DNA of 39,300 nt from Actinomycetota bacterium (GCA_005888315.1 VAWH01000030.1:1-39300), one strand, 5' to 3'. Shown: positions 1-8,364, counted from the first letter of the stretch. The notes: a model not told the origin generated them from the letters alone. Translations and numbers: made by a program.

Positions 1-491
1 ACTTCGTCGTCGCCCACATGCATTACGTGCTGTTCGGCGGGTCGGCGTTCGCGCTCTTCGCGGCCTTCTACTACTGGTGGCCCAAGATGTTCGGCCGCTT
101 CCTCGACGAGCGGCTGGGGAGGCTCAACTTCTGGCTCTACTTCATCGGGGTCAACCTGACCTTCTTCCCGCAGCACTTCCTGGGGCTGTTGGGTATGCCC
201 CGGCGGATCTGGACGTACAACCACCACGGCTGGTGGGCCGCCTGGAACCTCGTTTCGACGATCGGCGCCTTCGTGATGGCGCTCGCGACGCTCGTCTTCC
301 TGGTCAACGTGGTCAGGACGACGCGGGTGGGCCGGCGCGCCGGGCACGACCCCTGGGTGGCCGACACGCTCGAGTGGTACACGAGCTCGCCGCCGCCGGC
401 TCACAACTTCGACAAGGTCCCCTACGTGACGAGCGCGAGGCCTTTGCGTGACTTGCGGCGCCGCCTCCAGGAGAGCACGGCCCGTGCCTGA
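1..491 (+). CDS. ctaD: Cytochrome c oxidase subunit I, 3' part
   Basis: This is the C-terminal part (about 163 residues) of the heme-copper oxidase catalytic subunit, an inner-membrane protein that reduces oxygen to water and pumps protons. The reading frame is open from the first base, so the gene begins outside the window. The first residues read YFVVAHMHYVLFGG, the conserved segment with the histidine pair near heme a3 and heme a. It is followed by FYYWWPKMFGR, by the MPRR motif before a YNHHGWW segment, and by the last membrane helix. The stop overlaps the GTG start of the next gene by a few bases, which suggests one cta operon. Family recognition is by motif and is secure; the oxidase subtype is not resolved. 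Confidence 0.93.
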   Translation, partial: FVVAHMHYVLFGGSAFALFAAFYYWWPKMFGRFLDERLGRLNFWLYFIGVNLTFFPQHFLGLLGMPRRIWTYNHHGWWAAWNLVSTIGAFVMALATLVFLVNVVRTTRVGRRAGHDPWVADTLEWYTSSPPPAHNFDKVPYVTSARPLRDLRRRLQESTARA

Positions 492-1668
492 GCTGCGGCC
501 CGGTCCCTGGCTGCGCCTCATCGCCGTCGGTGCTGCCGCTGCAGCGGCGTTGGCCGTCGTGTCGGGGGCGCTTTCGCTCCACACTGCGCACCGGGCGCTC
601 GCGGCGCTCGCTCTCCCGCCGCTCGCTGCGCTCGTCGCGGCGGCGTGGGTGGCCCATCGCCGCTTGCTCGCACCCTCCGTCGCCGCGCTCGGCTTCTTTC
701 TCGCCGCGGCGCTCGTCACCGGTCGGCCGCTGCACATCGCCTTCGCTGCCCTGGCCCTTGCCGCCGCGCTCGTCGCCACCGTGGCGACCGTGCGCGGCGA
801 GCCCGTGGCCGCCGCTCCGTGGGGCGACTACGTGACGCTGACCAAGCCGCGGATCATGAGCCTGCTCCTGCTGACGGGGGCCTGCGGAATGATCGTGGGA
901 GCCCGCGGCTTCCCCTCGGCCGGGCTCTTCGCCGAGACGATGGTCGGCCTCGCGCTCGCCTGTGGCGGCGCGAGCGCGCTGAACCACGTTCTCGACCGCG
1001 ACCTCGACAGCCACATGCGCCGCACCGACCGGCGGCCGGTCGCAGCCGAGCGGGTCGCACCGACCCGGGCGCTCGAGTTCGGGCTCGCCCTCTCGGCGCT
1101 CTCGTTCGTCCTGCTCGCCAGCCTCGTCAACGTGCTGACCGCCGTGCTCGCACTCGCCGGCAACCTGTTCTACGTCTTCGTCTACACGCGTTGGCTGAAG
1201 CGCTCGACGCCCCAGAACATCGTCATCGGCGGGGCGGCGGGCGCCGTGCCTCCACTCGTCGGCTGGGCGGCCGCCACCGGGGACGTGACGCTGCCGGCGC
1301 TACTGCTCTTCGCGATCGTCTTCTTCTGGACGCCGCCCCACTTCTGGGCGCTGGCGCTGCTGATCCGGGAGGACTACGAAGCTGCCGGCGTGCCGATGCT
1401 GCCGGTCGTACGCGGAGAGCGGGAGACGACGAAGCAAATCGCCCTCTACAGCGGGGTGCTCGTGGCGGTGACCGCCTCGCCTTTCCTTTGGGGGACGCTG
1501 GGGCTGCCCTACCTCGTCGCCGCGCTCGCCCTCGGCGCGGTCTTCTTCGTGCTCGCGCTCGGCCTGCGCAGCGAGCCGACGCCGCGCCGGGCAGCGCTGC
1601 TCTTCCACTTCTCGCTCCTCTACCTGGCGCTGCTCTTCGCCGCCATGGCCGTGGACGCCGCGCTGTGA
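484..1668 (+). CDS. ctaB: Protoheme IX farnesyltransferase (heme O synthase) with N-terminal CtaA-like membrane module
   Basis: Transfers a farnesyl group to heme B to make heme O for the oxidase encoded just upstream. The UbiA core starts near residue 113 (WGDYVTLTKPR). It contains the first Asp-rich motif NHVLDRDLDSHMRRTDRRP, then YTRWLKRSTPQNIVIGG and the later DYEAAGVPMLP motif. Before the core there are about 110 residues with three or four hydrophobic helices. Two carry histidines (SGALSLHTAHRAL and GRPLHIAFAAL), and these resemble half of a heme A synthase (CtaA/COX15). This looks like a partial CtaA-CtaB fusion; the resemblance is inference. I chose GTG 484, which overlaps the ctaD stop; a GTG at 448 in the same frame is possible but would overlap ctaD by 44 bases. 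Confidence 0.9.
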   Translation: MPELRPGPWLRLIAVGAAAAAALAVVSGALSLHTAHRALAALALPPLAALVAAAWVAHRRLLAPSVAALGFFLAAALVTGRPLHIAFAALALAAALVATVATVRGEPVAAAPWGDYVTLTKPRIMSLLLLTGACGMIVGARGFPSAGLFAETMVGLALACGGASALNHVLDRDLDSHMRRTDRRPVAAERVAPTRALEFGLALSALSFVLLASLVNVLTAVLALAGNLFYVFVYTRWLKRSTPQNIVIGGAAGAVPPLVGWAAATGDVTLPALLLFAIVFFWTPPHFWALALLIREDYEAAGVPMLPVVRGERETTKQIALYSGVLVAVTASPFLWGTLGLPYLVAALALGAVFFVLALGLRSEPTPRRAALLFHFSLLYLALLFAAMAVDAAL

Positions 1669-1838
1669 ACGAGCGCCTCCCCGAGCCGGCGATGCCGCAG
1701 ACGTTGCACGAGCCTGCCGATCCCGAAGCCGCGCTCGCGCGCAAGAACATGATCTTCGGCTTGGCGCTGTTCGGCTTCGTCCTGCTTCTCTTCGGCGCGA
1801 CCATCCTCGTCGCCTACGTCTATCTCGCCCTCGACTGA
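1665..1838 (+). CDS. Small single-pass membrane protein of the cytochrome oxidase operon
   Basis: A 57-residue protein whose GTG start overlaps the ctaB stop (GTGA), so it is probably translated by coupling. Residues 1-27 are hydrophilic and acidic (ARKNM just before the membrane). Residues 30-55 form one hydrophobic helix (FGLALFGFVLLLFGATILVA). It has no motif I can assign to a family. Its position after ctaD and ctaB and its shape fit a small oxidase subunit or assembly factor; this is inference from context. An ATG at 1692 would give a shorter 48-residue product. Confidence 0.7.
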   Translation: MNERLPEPAMPQTLHEPADPEAALARKNMIFGLALFGFVLLLFGATILVAYVYLALD

Positions 1839-1857
1839 CTCGGTCTTCATCACCACG

Positions 1858-2943
1858 GTGGAATCGCCGCCATCGGGCCGGCGGCTGGCCGTAAAGGATC
1901 TCTTCGACACCGCCGGCATGCGGACGACCTACGGGTCGGCGATCTTCGCCGACCACGTCCCGGCGCGGACGGCTGAAGCGGTGCGCCTGCTCGAGGCGGC
2001 CGGTTATGTCAACGTCGGCAAGGCCAACTTGCACGAGTTCGCCTACGGGGTCACGTCGGAGAACCCGCACTACGGCGCCGTGCCGAACCCGCGCGCGCCA
2101 GGCCGGACCGCGGGCGGCTCGAGCGGCGGTTCCGCTGCGGCCCTCGCCGCCGGCCTGGCCGACGCGGCGCTCGGCTCCGATTCCGCCGGGTCGATCCGGA
2201 TTCCGGCCGCCTGCTGCGGCGTCGTCGGCTTCAAGCCGAGCTTCGGGCTCGTTCCGATCGACGGCTGCTTCCCCTTGGCGCCGAGCTTTGACCATGCGGG
2301 ACCGATGGCGAGAGACGTCGCGGAATGCGTGCGGATGATGGAAGCACTCGTTCCGGGCTTCGAGCCGGCGGAGGTCGCACTCTCGGACCTGCGCGTCGCC
2401 GTCGCCTGGCTCGACGAGGCCGATCCGCTCGTCCGCGCCCGCGTCGAAGGCGCGGCCTCGAAATTCGCGGATCTGCAGGAGCTCACACTTAGCGTGCCCG
2501 ACCGCGAGCGGTGGGGCGCGGCCTTCCGGCGCGAGGCTGTCGAGTCGCACGCAGGCCTTTATCCCGAACGCGCCGAGGACTACGGCGACGACGTGCGCCG
2601 GTCGCTCGAAGAGGCCTTCGAGTTGACACACTCGGAGGTCGAGGCCGCCTGGCGCCTGCGAGAGGATCTCCGCGACGAGGTCTCCGAGGCGCTCGACGGA
2701 TTCGACCTGCTGTTGACGCCGACGCTCCCCTGCGTGGCGCCGCCCTACGGCCAGGGCTCGCGCACCGTGCTGACGAAGCTGACCGCTCTGTTCAACCTGG
2801 CGGGCTGGCCCGCGCTGGCGCTGCCCTGCGGCTCGGCCGAAGACGGCCTGCCGGCATCGGTCCAGCTCGCGGCCCCGCCGGGGCACGATGCACTGGTTCT
2901 TGCGGCCGCTGCCGCTCTGGAGCGGGCGCTCCAGGCGGGTTAG
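1858..2943 (+). CDS. Amidase signature family hydrolase (short form)
   Basis: A 361-residue amidase-signature enzyme that hydrolyses a carboxamide bond; the substrate cannot be told from sequence. The Ser-cisSer-Lys triad is visible: Lys13 (LAVKDLFD), Ser89 (GGSSGGS) and Ser112 (GSDSAGSIRIPA). The Lys-to-Ser spacings (76 and 99) match those in GatA. The usual GSDTGGS motif is GSDSAGS here. The family normally has some 50-60 helical residues before the lysine; here there are only 12. GTG 1858 is the first possible start after an in-frame stop at 1750, so the short N-terminus is real unless there is a sequence error upstream. No GatB or GatC lies nearby, so this is probably not the tRNA amidotransferase subunit. 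Confidence 0.85.
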   Translation: MESPPSGRRLAVKDLFDTAGMRTTYGSAIFADHVPARTAEAVRLLEAAGYVNVGKANLHEFAYGVTSENPHYGAVPNPRAPGRTAGGSSGGSAAALAAGLADAALGSDSAGSIRIPAACCGVVGFKPSFGLVPIDGCFPLAPSFDHAGPMARDVAECVRMMEALVPGFEPAEVALSDLRVAVAWLDEADPLVRARVEGAASKFADLQELTLSVPDRERWGAAFRREAVESHAGLYPERAEDYGDDVRRSLEEAFELTHSEVEAAWRLREDLRDEVSEALDGFDLLLTPTLPCVAPPYGQGSRTVLTKLTALFNLAGWPALALPCGSAEDGLPASVQLAAPPGHDALVLAAAAALERALQAG

Positions 2944-3009
2944 GCTCACCCGGGCTCACTCGTTCGAGGGAGGCCACCGCGACCCGGGCGTGCCGACAAC
3001 TCTCAACGC

Positions 3010-4290
3010 ATGTCTGTGGTGGCCCGTTTCCTCGTCTTCGCGGTCGCCGGAGGGCTCACGCTCGCTACGGGAGCCCATTCCGCCCTGGCGGCGGATCCGG
3101 CGACGGGCACTCGGCCGACGACCGGGGGCGAATACGCGTATACAGCGCCGGAGGCAGCGCCGTATGTCGGCGCTCGCGCCGTCGTCCATTACGTCTCGAC
3201 CGGCGTCGCCGCGCCCCCGCTCAACGACGACGACGGCAACGGCTACCCCGACTACGTGGAGCAGGTGAGCTCGGCCGCCGACACAGCCCTCCTCTACTAC
3301 GAGCGTCACGGATTCAGGCTGCCTTTCCCCGACGCCGCTGGACCAGATTCGAGGCCTGACATCTACATCGACAACCTGCCTGCCGGCATCTTCGGATTGA
3401 CGTTCCCGGAGACGGCCGAGGGGGGCACGTTCGTGCTCGTGGCTCCCCGGCTCGATGCGAGGCAGAAGACGTTCGGGAGCCTCCAGATCACGGTTGCGCA
3501 CGAGCTCTTCCACGTGATCCAGTTTTCGTACGTGAAGAGCGGCAGACTGCCGGTCTGGGCCGCCGAGGGCAGCGCGACCGCCCTCTCGATGCTCGTCTTC
3601 CCGAAGGTAGAGGACCTCACGGTGGAGAACTACCTCGATGCATGGCTGATCCAGCCATGGCTTCCGCTTTACGACGAGAGATTCGGCTGCGCACACTGCT
3701 ACGGCAGCGCCTGGTGGTGGCAGTACCTGGCCCGCCTGAAACCGGGTGTTCTGCCTCGCTACTTCGCATTGCTCGAGGCAGCCGACCAGCAAGGAAAGTC
3801 CGCCCGCGTCGGCGTGGCGCAGCTCGACCGCGCGCTCAGAAACAGTCGCGTGGGCACGCTCAATGACGTCTTCGCAGCGTTCTCACTCAACCTGTACCGA
3901 CGGGGGCTGCCGCTCGGCGGCACCTACTCGCTCAGATCGTCCACGACCCCGCGCGCAACGTCGGTAAGGGGCATCTACGGGCTCTCCACCCAATACGTGC
4001 CAGTACATGTTCCGCGCAACTCTCGCGGCGTGGTGATCGTGGTACCCGACAGAAATGGCCCGAGCCCGCAGGTCACGCTCCTGGTCGGCGGGCCGAAAGG
4101 CCGACGAGTCGTAGGCAAGCGGGTTCGGCCGGGGCCGGGAGTGATTCTCTCCACCCTCTTCCGCAGCGCGAGCGAGCGCAAGCGGATCGTTCTGATCGTG
4201 ACGAGTGGCCATCTGAACGGCGTCACCTATCAGGTCGGCTACGCCGCCGTGGGCCCGAGAGGGAAGCTGCCCGGTTGGATCGCGTTCTAG
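3010..4290 (+). CDS. Secreted putative zinc metalloprotease (HExxH, MXAN_6640-like)
   Basis: A 426-residue exported protein. Residues 1-28 form a signal peptide ending in ALAAD. An Asp-rich calcium-binding-like stretch (NDDDGNGYPD, 72-81) follows. The likely catalytic site is HELFH at 164-168, in the context TVAHELFHVIQF, with WAAEGSAT at 183-190 offering Glu186 as a possible third zinc ligand, as in gluzincins. The C-terminal 120 residues look beta-rich. The arrangement resembles the putative metalloproteases named after MXAN_6640. The protease function is inferred from motif only, and no substrate can be named. It stands alone, and its stop lies 15 bp from the convergent DUF4349 gene. Confidence 0.72.
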   Translation: MSVVARFLVFAVAGGLTLATGAHSALAADPATGTRPTTGGEYAYTAPEAAPYVGARAVVHYVSTGVAAPPLNDDDGNGYPDYVEQVSSAADTALLYYERHGFRLPFPDAAGPDSRPDIYIDNLPAGIFGLTFPETAEGGTFVLVAPRLDARQKTFGSLQITVAHELFHVIQFSYVKSGRLPVWAAEGSATALSMLVFPKVEDLTVENYLDAWLIQPWLPLYDERFGCAHCYGSAWWWQYLARLKPGVLPRYFALLEAADQQGKSARVGVAQLDRALRNSRVGTLNDVFAAFSLNLYRRGLPLGGTYSLRSSTTPRATSVRGIYGLSTQYVPVHVPRNSRGVVIVVPDRNGPSPQVTLLVGGPKGRRVVGKRVRPGPGVILSTLFRSASERKRIVLIVTSGHLNGVTYQVGYAAVGPRGKLPGWIAF

Positions 4291-4304
4291 GAGCGCGTGC
4301 GAGC

Positions 4305-5303
4305 TCAGCTACGTTCGAACAGGCGCCGGTCGCGTAGCCGCCCGGCGGCGATGAAGGCGGCGCCGAGCAGAAGCAGCGGGCCGGCGACGATCAGCGCGTA
4401 AAGCAGGATCTCGCCCTCGCGCAGGAGGACGCCGCCGGCGTCGCTCATCGTCCGGTCGAAGCGACCGGCCGAAGCTGCAGCCTTTTTCGGCTTCGTCGTC
4501 AGCTCCAACGCGACGCGCGCGAGCTGGGCGCGGCGAACCGTCGCGGTCTTGCGCTTCGTCAGCTCGTCGAGCCGCGCCTTCAGGGCGGCCAGCCGGTACT
4601 CCTCGTCCGCAGTGACGCCACCGGCCTCGATCCGTGCGATCTGAGCCTTCAGCCGCGCGATCTCCCGCGCTTCCTCTTCAACGGCCTTCGTCACGTCGAG
4701 CACGGTGACCTTCTGCGAGAGGATCGTGCCCAGGCCCGAGTATTCCTCGATCGTGTCCTGGACGCGGTCGACCGGCACGCGGACGATCAACGAGGCCGAG
4801 CCGCGGCCCTGAGCGGGCGTGGTGTAGCGGACATAGGCGACGTAGCCGCCGACGAGCCGGGCAAACCGCATCGCGCGCTTCGTCGCGTCCGAGAGCGCAC
4901 CGAGGTCCTTCACCTGCAGGCGCAGGTAGGCGCCGTATTGCTGCAGCCGGCCTGCTGTGTTCGGAACGGCTGCTCGAAGGGTGTCGGACTCCGGTCCAGG
5001 ACCGGGCGCAAGTTCGACCTTCTTCGGCTGTAGATGAGGAAGAGTACGAACCCGACCGGCTCCTTCCGAGACGGCGCGATTCTGGCCTGAGTGCGTGAGC
5101 CCGTGCACCAAGGCGCCTCCGATCGCGAGCGCGAGCGCCGCGGGAGCCACGACCAGCGCCACCCGCCGCAGCGGCGGCAATGGGAACCGCCGCGGCCGAG
5201 GCGGTTGCTCTCGGGCCGCGATCTCCAGCACGCGCTCGCGCAGTCCAGCCGAGGCGGTCGGCCGCGCTGCGCGCAGTTCGGTAGCGAGCTCAGGCGACAG
5301 CAT
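4305..5303 (-). CDS. DUF4349 membrane protein, possible partner of the upstream ECF sigma factor
   Basis: A 332-residue protein that begins 14 bases inside the end of the sigma factor gene, so the two are co-translated. The cytoplasmic N-terminus (LSPELATELRAARPT) is about 45 residues long and is followed by a membrane helix (VALVVAPAALALAIGGALVHG). A DUF4349 region follows (YVRYTTPAQGRGSASLIVRVPVDRV), then a coiled coil of about 60 residues (EEEAREIARLKAQIARIEAG...) and a final membrane helix. Position suggests a role in controlling the sigma factor, but I see no cysteine/histidine zinc anti-sigma motif. The anti-sigma role is therefore only a suggestion. Confidence 0.78.
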   Translation of the reverse strand: MLSPELATELRAARPTASAGLRERVLEIAAREQPPRPRRFPLPPLRRVALVVAPAALALAIGGALVHGLTHSGQNRAVSEGAGRVRTLPHLQPKKVELAPGPGPESDTLRAAVPNTAGRLQQYGAYLRLQVKDLGALSDATKRAMRFARLVGGYVAYVRYTTPAQGRGSASLIVRVPVDRVQDTIEEYSGLGTILSQKVTVLDVTKAVEEEAREIARLKAQIARIEAGGVTADEEYRLAALKARLDELTKRKTATVRRAQLARVALELTTKPKKAAASAGRFDRTMSDAGGVLLREGEILLYALIVAGPLLLLGAAFIAAGRLRDRRLFERS

Positions 5304-5799
5304 CGGCGCTCACCATCCCTTCCAGCTTCTGGAGCGCGCGGCTCAAGCGGGTCGAGCACGCGCTCGGACTAATTCCAAGGACACGGGCGGCCGTCTCTCC
5401 GTCGAGCTCGAGCACGACCCGCAGCGCGACGACTTCGCGTTCTGCCCGGGACAGTTCTGCGAGCGCGTGCTCGAGCTCGGGAGAGAGGTCTTCGCCGAAG
5501 CTCGGAGCAGGCACCTCGCGGAGCTCGCGGACCGCGTAGCGCTCCTCGCGGCGCAGGCGCCTGGACTCCGCGCGAAAGTGGTCGAGCGCCGCCGAGCGGG
5601 CGAGCTGGCAGAGCCAGGTGCGCGCGCCGCCGCGGCGAGGGTCGAAACGGCGCCAGCGCCGCAGCGCGCGCTCGAAGGTCTCGACCGTCAGGTCTTCGGC
5701 GAGGGTGTGGTCGGCGGTCAGGTACACGAGGTAGGCAAGCACCTCGTCGAGGTGTCGCTCGGCGATGGCGGCGAGGGTGGGAGCCGGCTCCGCGTTCAC
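5290..5799 (-). CDS. ECF-type RNA polymerase sigma factor
   Basis: A 169-residue sigma-70 family protein with only regions 2 and 4. Region 2 is residues 10-80 (ERHLDEVLAYLVYLTADHTLAEDLTVETF, then RTWLCQLARSAALDHFR). Region 4 is about residues 108-160 (LSRAEREVVALRVVLELDGETAARVLGISPSACSTRLSRALQKL), with the helix-turn-helix at the end. The start is GTG 5799. It directs transcription of a set of genes that the window does not reveal. It overlaps the DUF4349 gene, its probable co-regulated partner, and lies 26 bp from opcA on the same strand. Confidence 0.9.
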   Translation of the reverse strand: MNAEPAPTLAAIAERHLDEVLAYLVYLTADHTLAEDLTVETFERALRRWRRFDPRRGGARTWLCQLARSAALDHFRAESRRLRREERYAVRELREVPAPSFGEDLSPELEHALAELSRAEREVVALRVVLELDGETAARVLGISPSACSTRLSRALQKLEGMVSADAVA

Positions 5800-5825
5800 G
5801 ACCTCTATACGCCGCCGCTCCGCGC

Positions 5826-6671
5826 CTACGTCACAGCGGCGGAGACCGCGGCCTCGTAGACCGGGTCACGGGAAAGCTTGTCGAGCTCGTCTGAGAGCAG
5901 ATCCGCGGGCAGCGGCGGATCGCCGGGGGGGAACGGCGCCGGCTCGCCGTCGAGCTCGACGCCGGCGAGCTTGTTTGAAGGCTCGTGCTCAAGACGGATC
6001 GCGCGTCCCAGGCGCGAGCGAAGCCAGCCCGCGAGCAGCTGCGCCTGCGCTTCGGTGCCGGTGACCTTGATTCGCTCCACCCTGGCGATTGCCGGCCAGA
6101 GCGAGGCCAGCATCGACCGCCACCGGCTCGTCCGCGCCCAGGCGATGTCGGAGACGGCCACGCGGTCGAACACCTGCGCGAGCTCGGCATACGGCCTCGG
6201 CAGATCGGGCCACTCGGTGGAATCGACGATCAGCCGGTCGACGACGTCGACGAGCTCCTCGAAGGCAGAGTCGCCGAACGCCGGCACGCCCCGCCAGCGC
6301 AGGAAGACCGGCAGGTCGGTGATCAAGAGCGGCTCGACGACGCTGCCCGGATGCTCGGCGCTCGTCCCGTGGAGGTGAATCCGGATCGTGTCGGTACAGA
6401 CCGATCGATTCTCGCCGGCTCCGAACGATTCGACCGATACCTCTCCTTCGAGGCCCCCCTTGCCCGACTGCGGGAAGAGCACGATCGTCCGCGAAGGGTG
6501 CCGCTCGGCGAGACCGGCGAGAACGTCCTCCGCCGCCTCGACCCACTCCTCCGGCACCCAGGCGATGTGCGTCATCACGCTCGTGCGCAACCGCGCGGCG
6601 CGGTCTTCGTCCAGCCGCAGCGAAGCGAGCTTGCGCTCGATCTCCGAAACTGATGTCAGCGTCGGCGCCAC
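5826..6671 (-). CDS. opcA: Glucose-6-phosphate dehydrogenase assembly protein OpcA
   Basis: A 281-residue OpcA family protein. In actinobacteria and cyanobacteria, OpcA is needed for full activity of the glucose-6-phosphate dehydrogenase encoded beside it. The recognised regions are the early RLRTSVMTHIAWVPE segment, HPSRTIVLFP, the middle LLITDLPVFLRWRG and the C-terminal LLAGWLRSRLGR. The start is GTG 6671, chosen because it begins the conserved N-terminus and sits in a repeated junction sequence (GTGGCG...) that also overlaps the end of zwf. It is the last gene of the pentose-phosphate operon. The 165 bp separating it from zwf are a tandem repeat. Confidence 0.9.
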   Translation of the reverse strand: MAPTLTSVSEIERKLASLRLDEDRAARLRTSVMTHIAWVPEEWVEAAEDVLAGLAERHPSRTIVLFPQSGKGGLEGEVSVESFGAGENRSVCTDTIRIHLHGTSAEHPGSVVEPLLITDLPVFLRWRGVPAFGDSAFEELVDVVDRLIVDSTEWPDLPRPYAELAQVFDRVAVSDIAWARTSRWRSMLASLWPAIARVERIKVTGTEAQAQLLAGWLRSRLGRAIRLEHEPSNKLAGVELDGEPAPFPPGDPPLPADLLSDELDKLSRDPVYEAAVSAAVT

Positions 6672-6852
6672 TGAGGCTCCGCTTGCGGTGCCGGCTTCAG
6701 GATGAAACCGTCAACCGAGTCCGTCTGAGGTGTCAATGCCGACGCCACTGAGGCTCCGCTCGCGGTGCCGGCTTCAGGATGCGTGGGCTTCGCCCGCGCA
6801 TCCGTCTGAAACCGTCAACCGAGTCCGTCTGAGGTCTCAATGCCGACGCCAC
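6656..6852. repeat. Tandem duplication of the zwf/opcA junction
   Basis: Two repeat units lie between the opcA start and the zwf stop: 6656-6732 (77 bp) and 6733-6836 (104 bp), then a partial third at 6837-6852. The second unit equals the first plus a 27-bp insert that forms part of a hairpin. Read on the minus strand, the zwf end (TGGCGTCGGCATTGA) reappears between the units and, diverged, as the opcA start (GTGGCGCCGACGCTGA). Each unit carries a short palindrome, GGCTCCGC-T(T/C)-GCGGTGCC, related to the repeat found at four other places in the window. Confidence 0.85.
6777..6803. repeat. 12-bp hairpin inside the zwf/opcA repeat
   Basis: Positions 6777-6788 pair with 6792-6803 around the triloop TTC (GGATGCGTGGGC / GCCCGCGCATCC). 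There is one G-U pair if read as plus-strand RNA, or one A/C mismatch on the minus strand, which is the transcribed direction. The hairpin is present in only one of the two repeat units, so it was inserted or lost separately. There is no T-run, so it is unlikely to be an intrinsic terminator. Confidence 0.7.
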
Positions 6853-8357
6853 GTTCTTCCGTCCCGCTGCAACAGGTCGTCGGAGCTGGGAGGGCCCCAT
6901 GCCCCGGCGGGGTAATTCGGAAAGGAGGGCCGGTCTCGCCGCCAGGCGGCGACGATCGCGTCGACGAGCTGCCACTGCTCGGTCACTTCGTCCTCGCGCG
7001 TGAAGAGAGTCGAGTCGCCACGCATGCAGTCGAGCACCAGGCGCTCGTAGGCCTCGGGCATGTCGGTCCTGAAGGCGCCGCCGTAGAGGAAGTCCATGTG
7101 GACGGTGCGGATCTGCAGGCCCTGGCCCGGCACCTTCGCGCCGATCGCCAGGGAGACGCCTTCGTCCGGCTGGATGTTGATCAGGAGCACATTCGGCCTC
7201 AGCCCCTCAGCGGCGAGCTCCTCGAACGGCGGATGCGGTGCCCGCTTGAACTGAATCGCAATCGTCGTCTCTCGTCGCGCCAACCGTTTGCCGGCGCGAA
7301 CGTAGTACGGCGTGTCCGCCCACCGCCAGTTGTCGACGAAGAGCTTCGCGGCGACGAACGTATCGGTCAGCGAGTTCGGATCGACCCCGGGTTCCTCGCG
7401 GTAGCCGGGAACCTCCTCGCCCTCGACGTAGCCGCGGCCGTACTGCCCGCGCACGACGTTCTTCGGGCCGGGGGTGTGCATCGACTTCAGCACCTTCACC
7501 TTCTCGTTCCGCACCGAGTCGGAGGTGAAGTCGATCGGCGGCTCCATCGCCGTCAGGGCGACGAGCTGGAGCAGGTGGTTCTGGAAGATGTCGCGGATCG
7601 CACCGGCCTTCTCGTAGTAGGCGGCCCGTGCCTCGATTCCGATCGACTCGGCGACTGTGATCTGGACGTGGTCGATGAACTGGCGGTTCCAGATCGGCTC
7701 GAAGATCCCGTTCGCGAACCGCAGCGCCAGCATGTTCTGGACCGTCTCTTTGCCCAGGTAGTGGTCGATCCGGTAGATCTCGTTCTCCTCGAAGTACCGG
7801 TGGACGAGGTCGTTCAGCTCCAGAGCCGAGGCGAGGTCGTGGCCGAACGGCTTTTCGACGATCAAGCGCGTCCAGCCCTCCGCCGAGCGCCGCTTGCCGA
7901 CCCCGCCGACAATCGTCTCGAACGCGTCCGGAGGAACAGCCAAGTAGTACACGCGGTTGCCGGCGGTGCCGCGACTTCGATCGAGCTCGGTCAGGGTCTC
8001 GGCAACCCGGTCCAACGCCGCGTCCTCGTTCGCCTCGACGCGGACGTAGCGCATCCCTTCGGCCAGGCCTTCCCAGATGTCTTTGCGGAACTCGTCGCGA
8101 CCGAACTCTTGGACGGCCGCTTTCATCCGCTCCCGGAACTCGTCGTCAGTCTCCTCGCTGCGCGCGACGCCGACGATGCCGAACTTCTCGGGCAGCAGTT
8201 GCCGGAAGGCGAGCGAGTAGAGCGCCGGAAAGAGCTTGCGCTTCGTCAGGTCACCCGAGGCGCCGAAGATGACCAGCGCGCAGGGCTCGGACCGACGCGA
8301 CACCGGCAGCCCCGCGAGAAGGGGATTCTCGAGCCGCTGATCCTCCGCGAGCGCCAT
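6837..8357 (-). CDS. zwf: Glucose-6-phosphate 1-dehydrogenase
   Basis: Oxidises glucose 6-phosphate to 6-phosphogluconolactone, the entry step of the oxidative pentose-phosphate pathway. The protein has 506 residues, normal for the family. It shows the nucleotide-binding motif VIFGASGDLTKRKLFPALY near residue 32, the EKPFGHDL motif, the active-site signature RIDHYLGKETVQN and the C-terminal sugar-binding region. ATG 8357 was chosen because the conserved sequence begins shortly after it and the upstream codons overlap gnd. The gene is 7 bp from gnd and is followed by the duplicated junction and opcA. Confidence 0.96.
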   Translation of the reverse strand: MALAEDQRLENPLLAGLPVSRRSEPCALVIFGASGDLTKRKLFPALYSLAFRQLLPEKFGIVGVARSEETDDEFRERMKAAVQEFGRDEFRKDIWEGLAEGMRYVRVEANEDAALDRVAETLTELDRSRGTAGNRVYYLAVPPDAFETIVGGVGKRRSAEGWTRLIVEKPFGHDLASALELNDLVHRYFEENEIYRIDHYLGKETVQNMLALRFANGIFEPIWNRQFIDHVQITVAESIGIEARAAYYEKAGAIRDIFQNHLLQLVALTAMEPPIDFTSDSVRNEKVKVLKSMHTPGPKNVVRGQYGRGYVEGEEVPGYREEPGVDPNSLTDTFVAAKLFVDNWRWADTPYYVRAGKRLARRETTIAIQFKRAPHPPFEELAAEGLRPNVLLINIQPDEGVSLAIGAKVPGQGLQIRTVHMDFLYGGAFRTDMPEAYERLVLDCMRGDSTLFTREDEVTEQWQLVDAIVAAWRRDRPSFPNYPAGAWGPPSSDDLLQRDGRTWRRH

Positions 8358-8364
8358 TAGTGCA

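Noticed and set aside
6892-6975. A small minus-strand gene or extension at the 3' end of zwf
   Set aside because: It lies within the zwf coding region in another frame and shows no family or ribosome-binding site.
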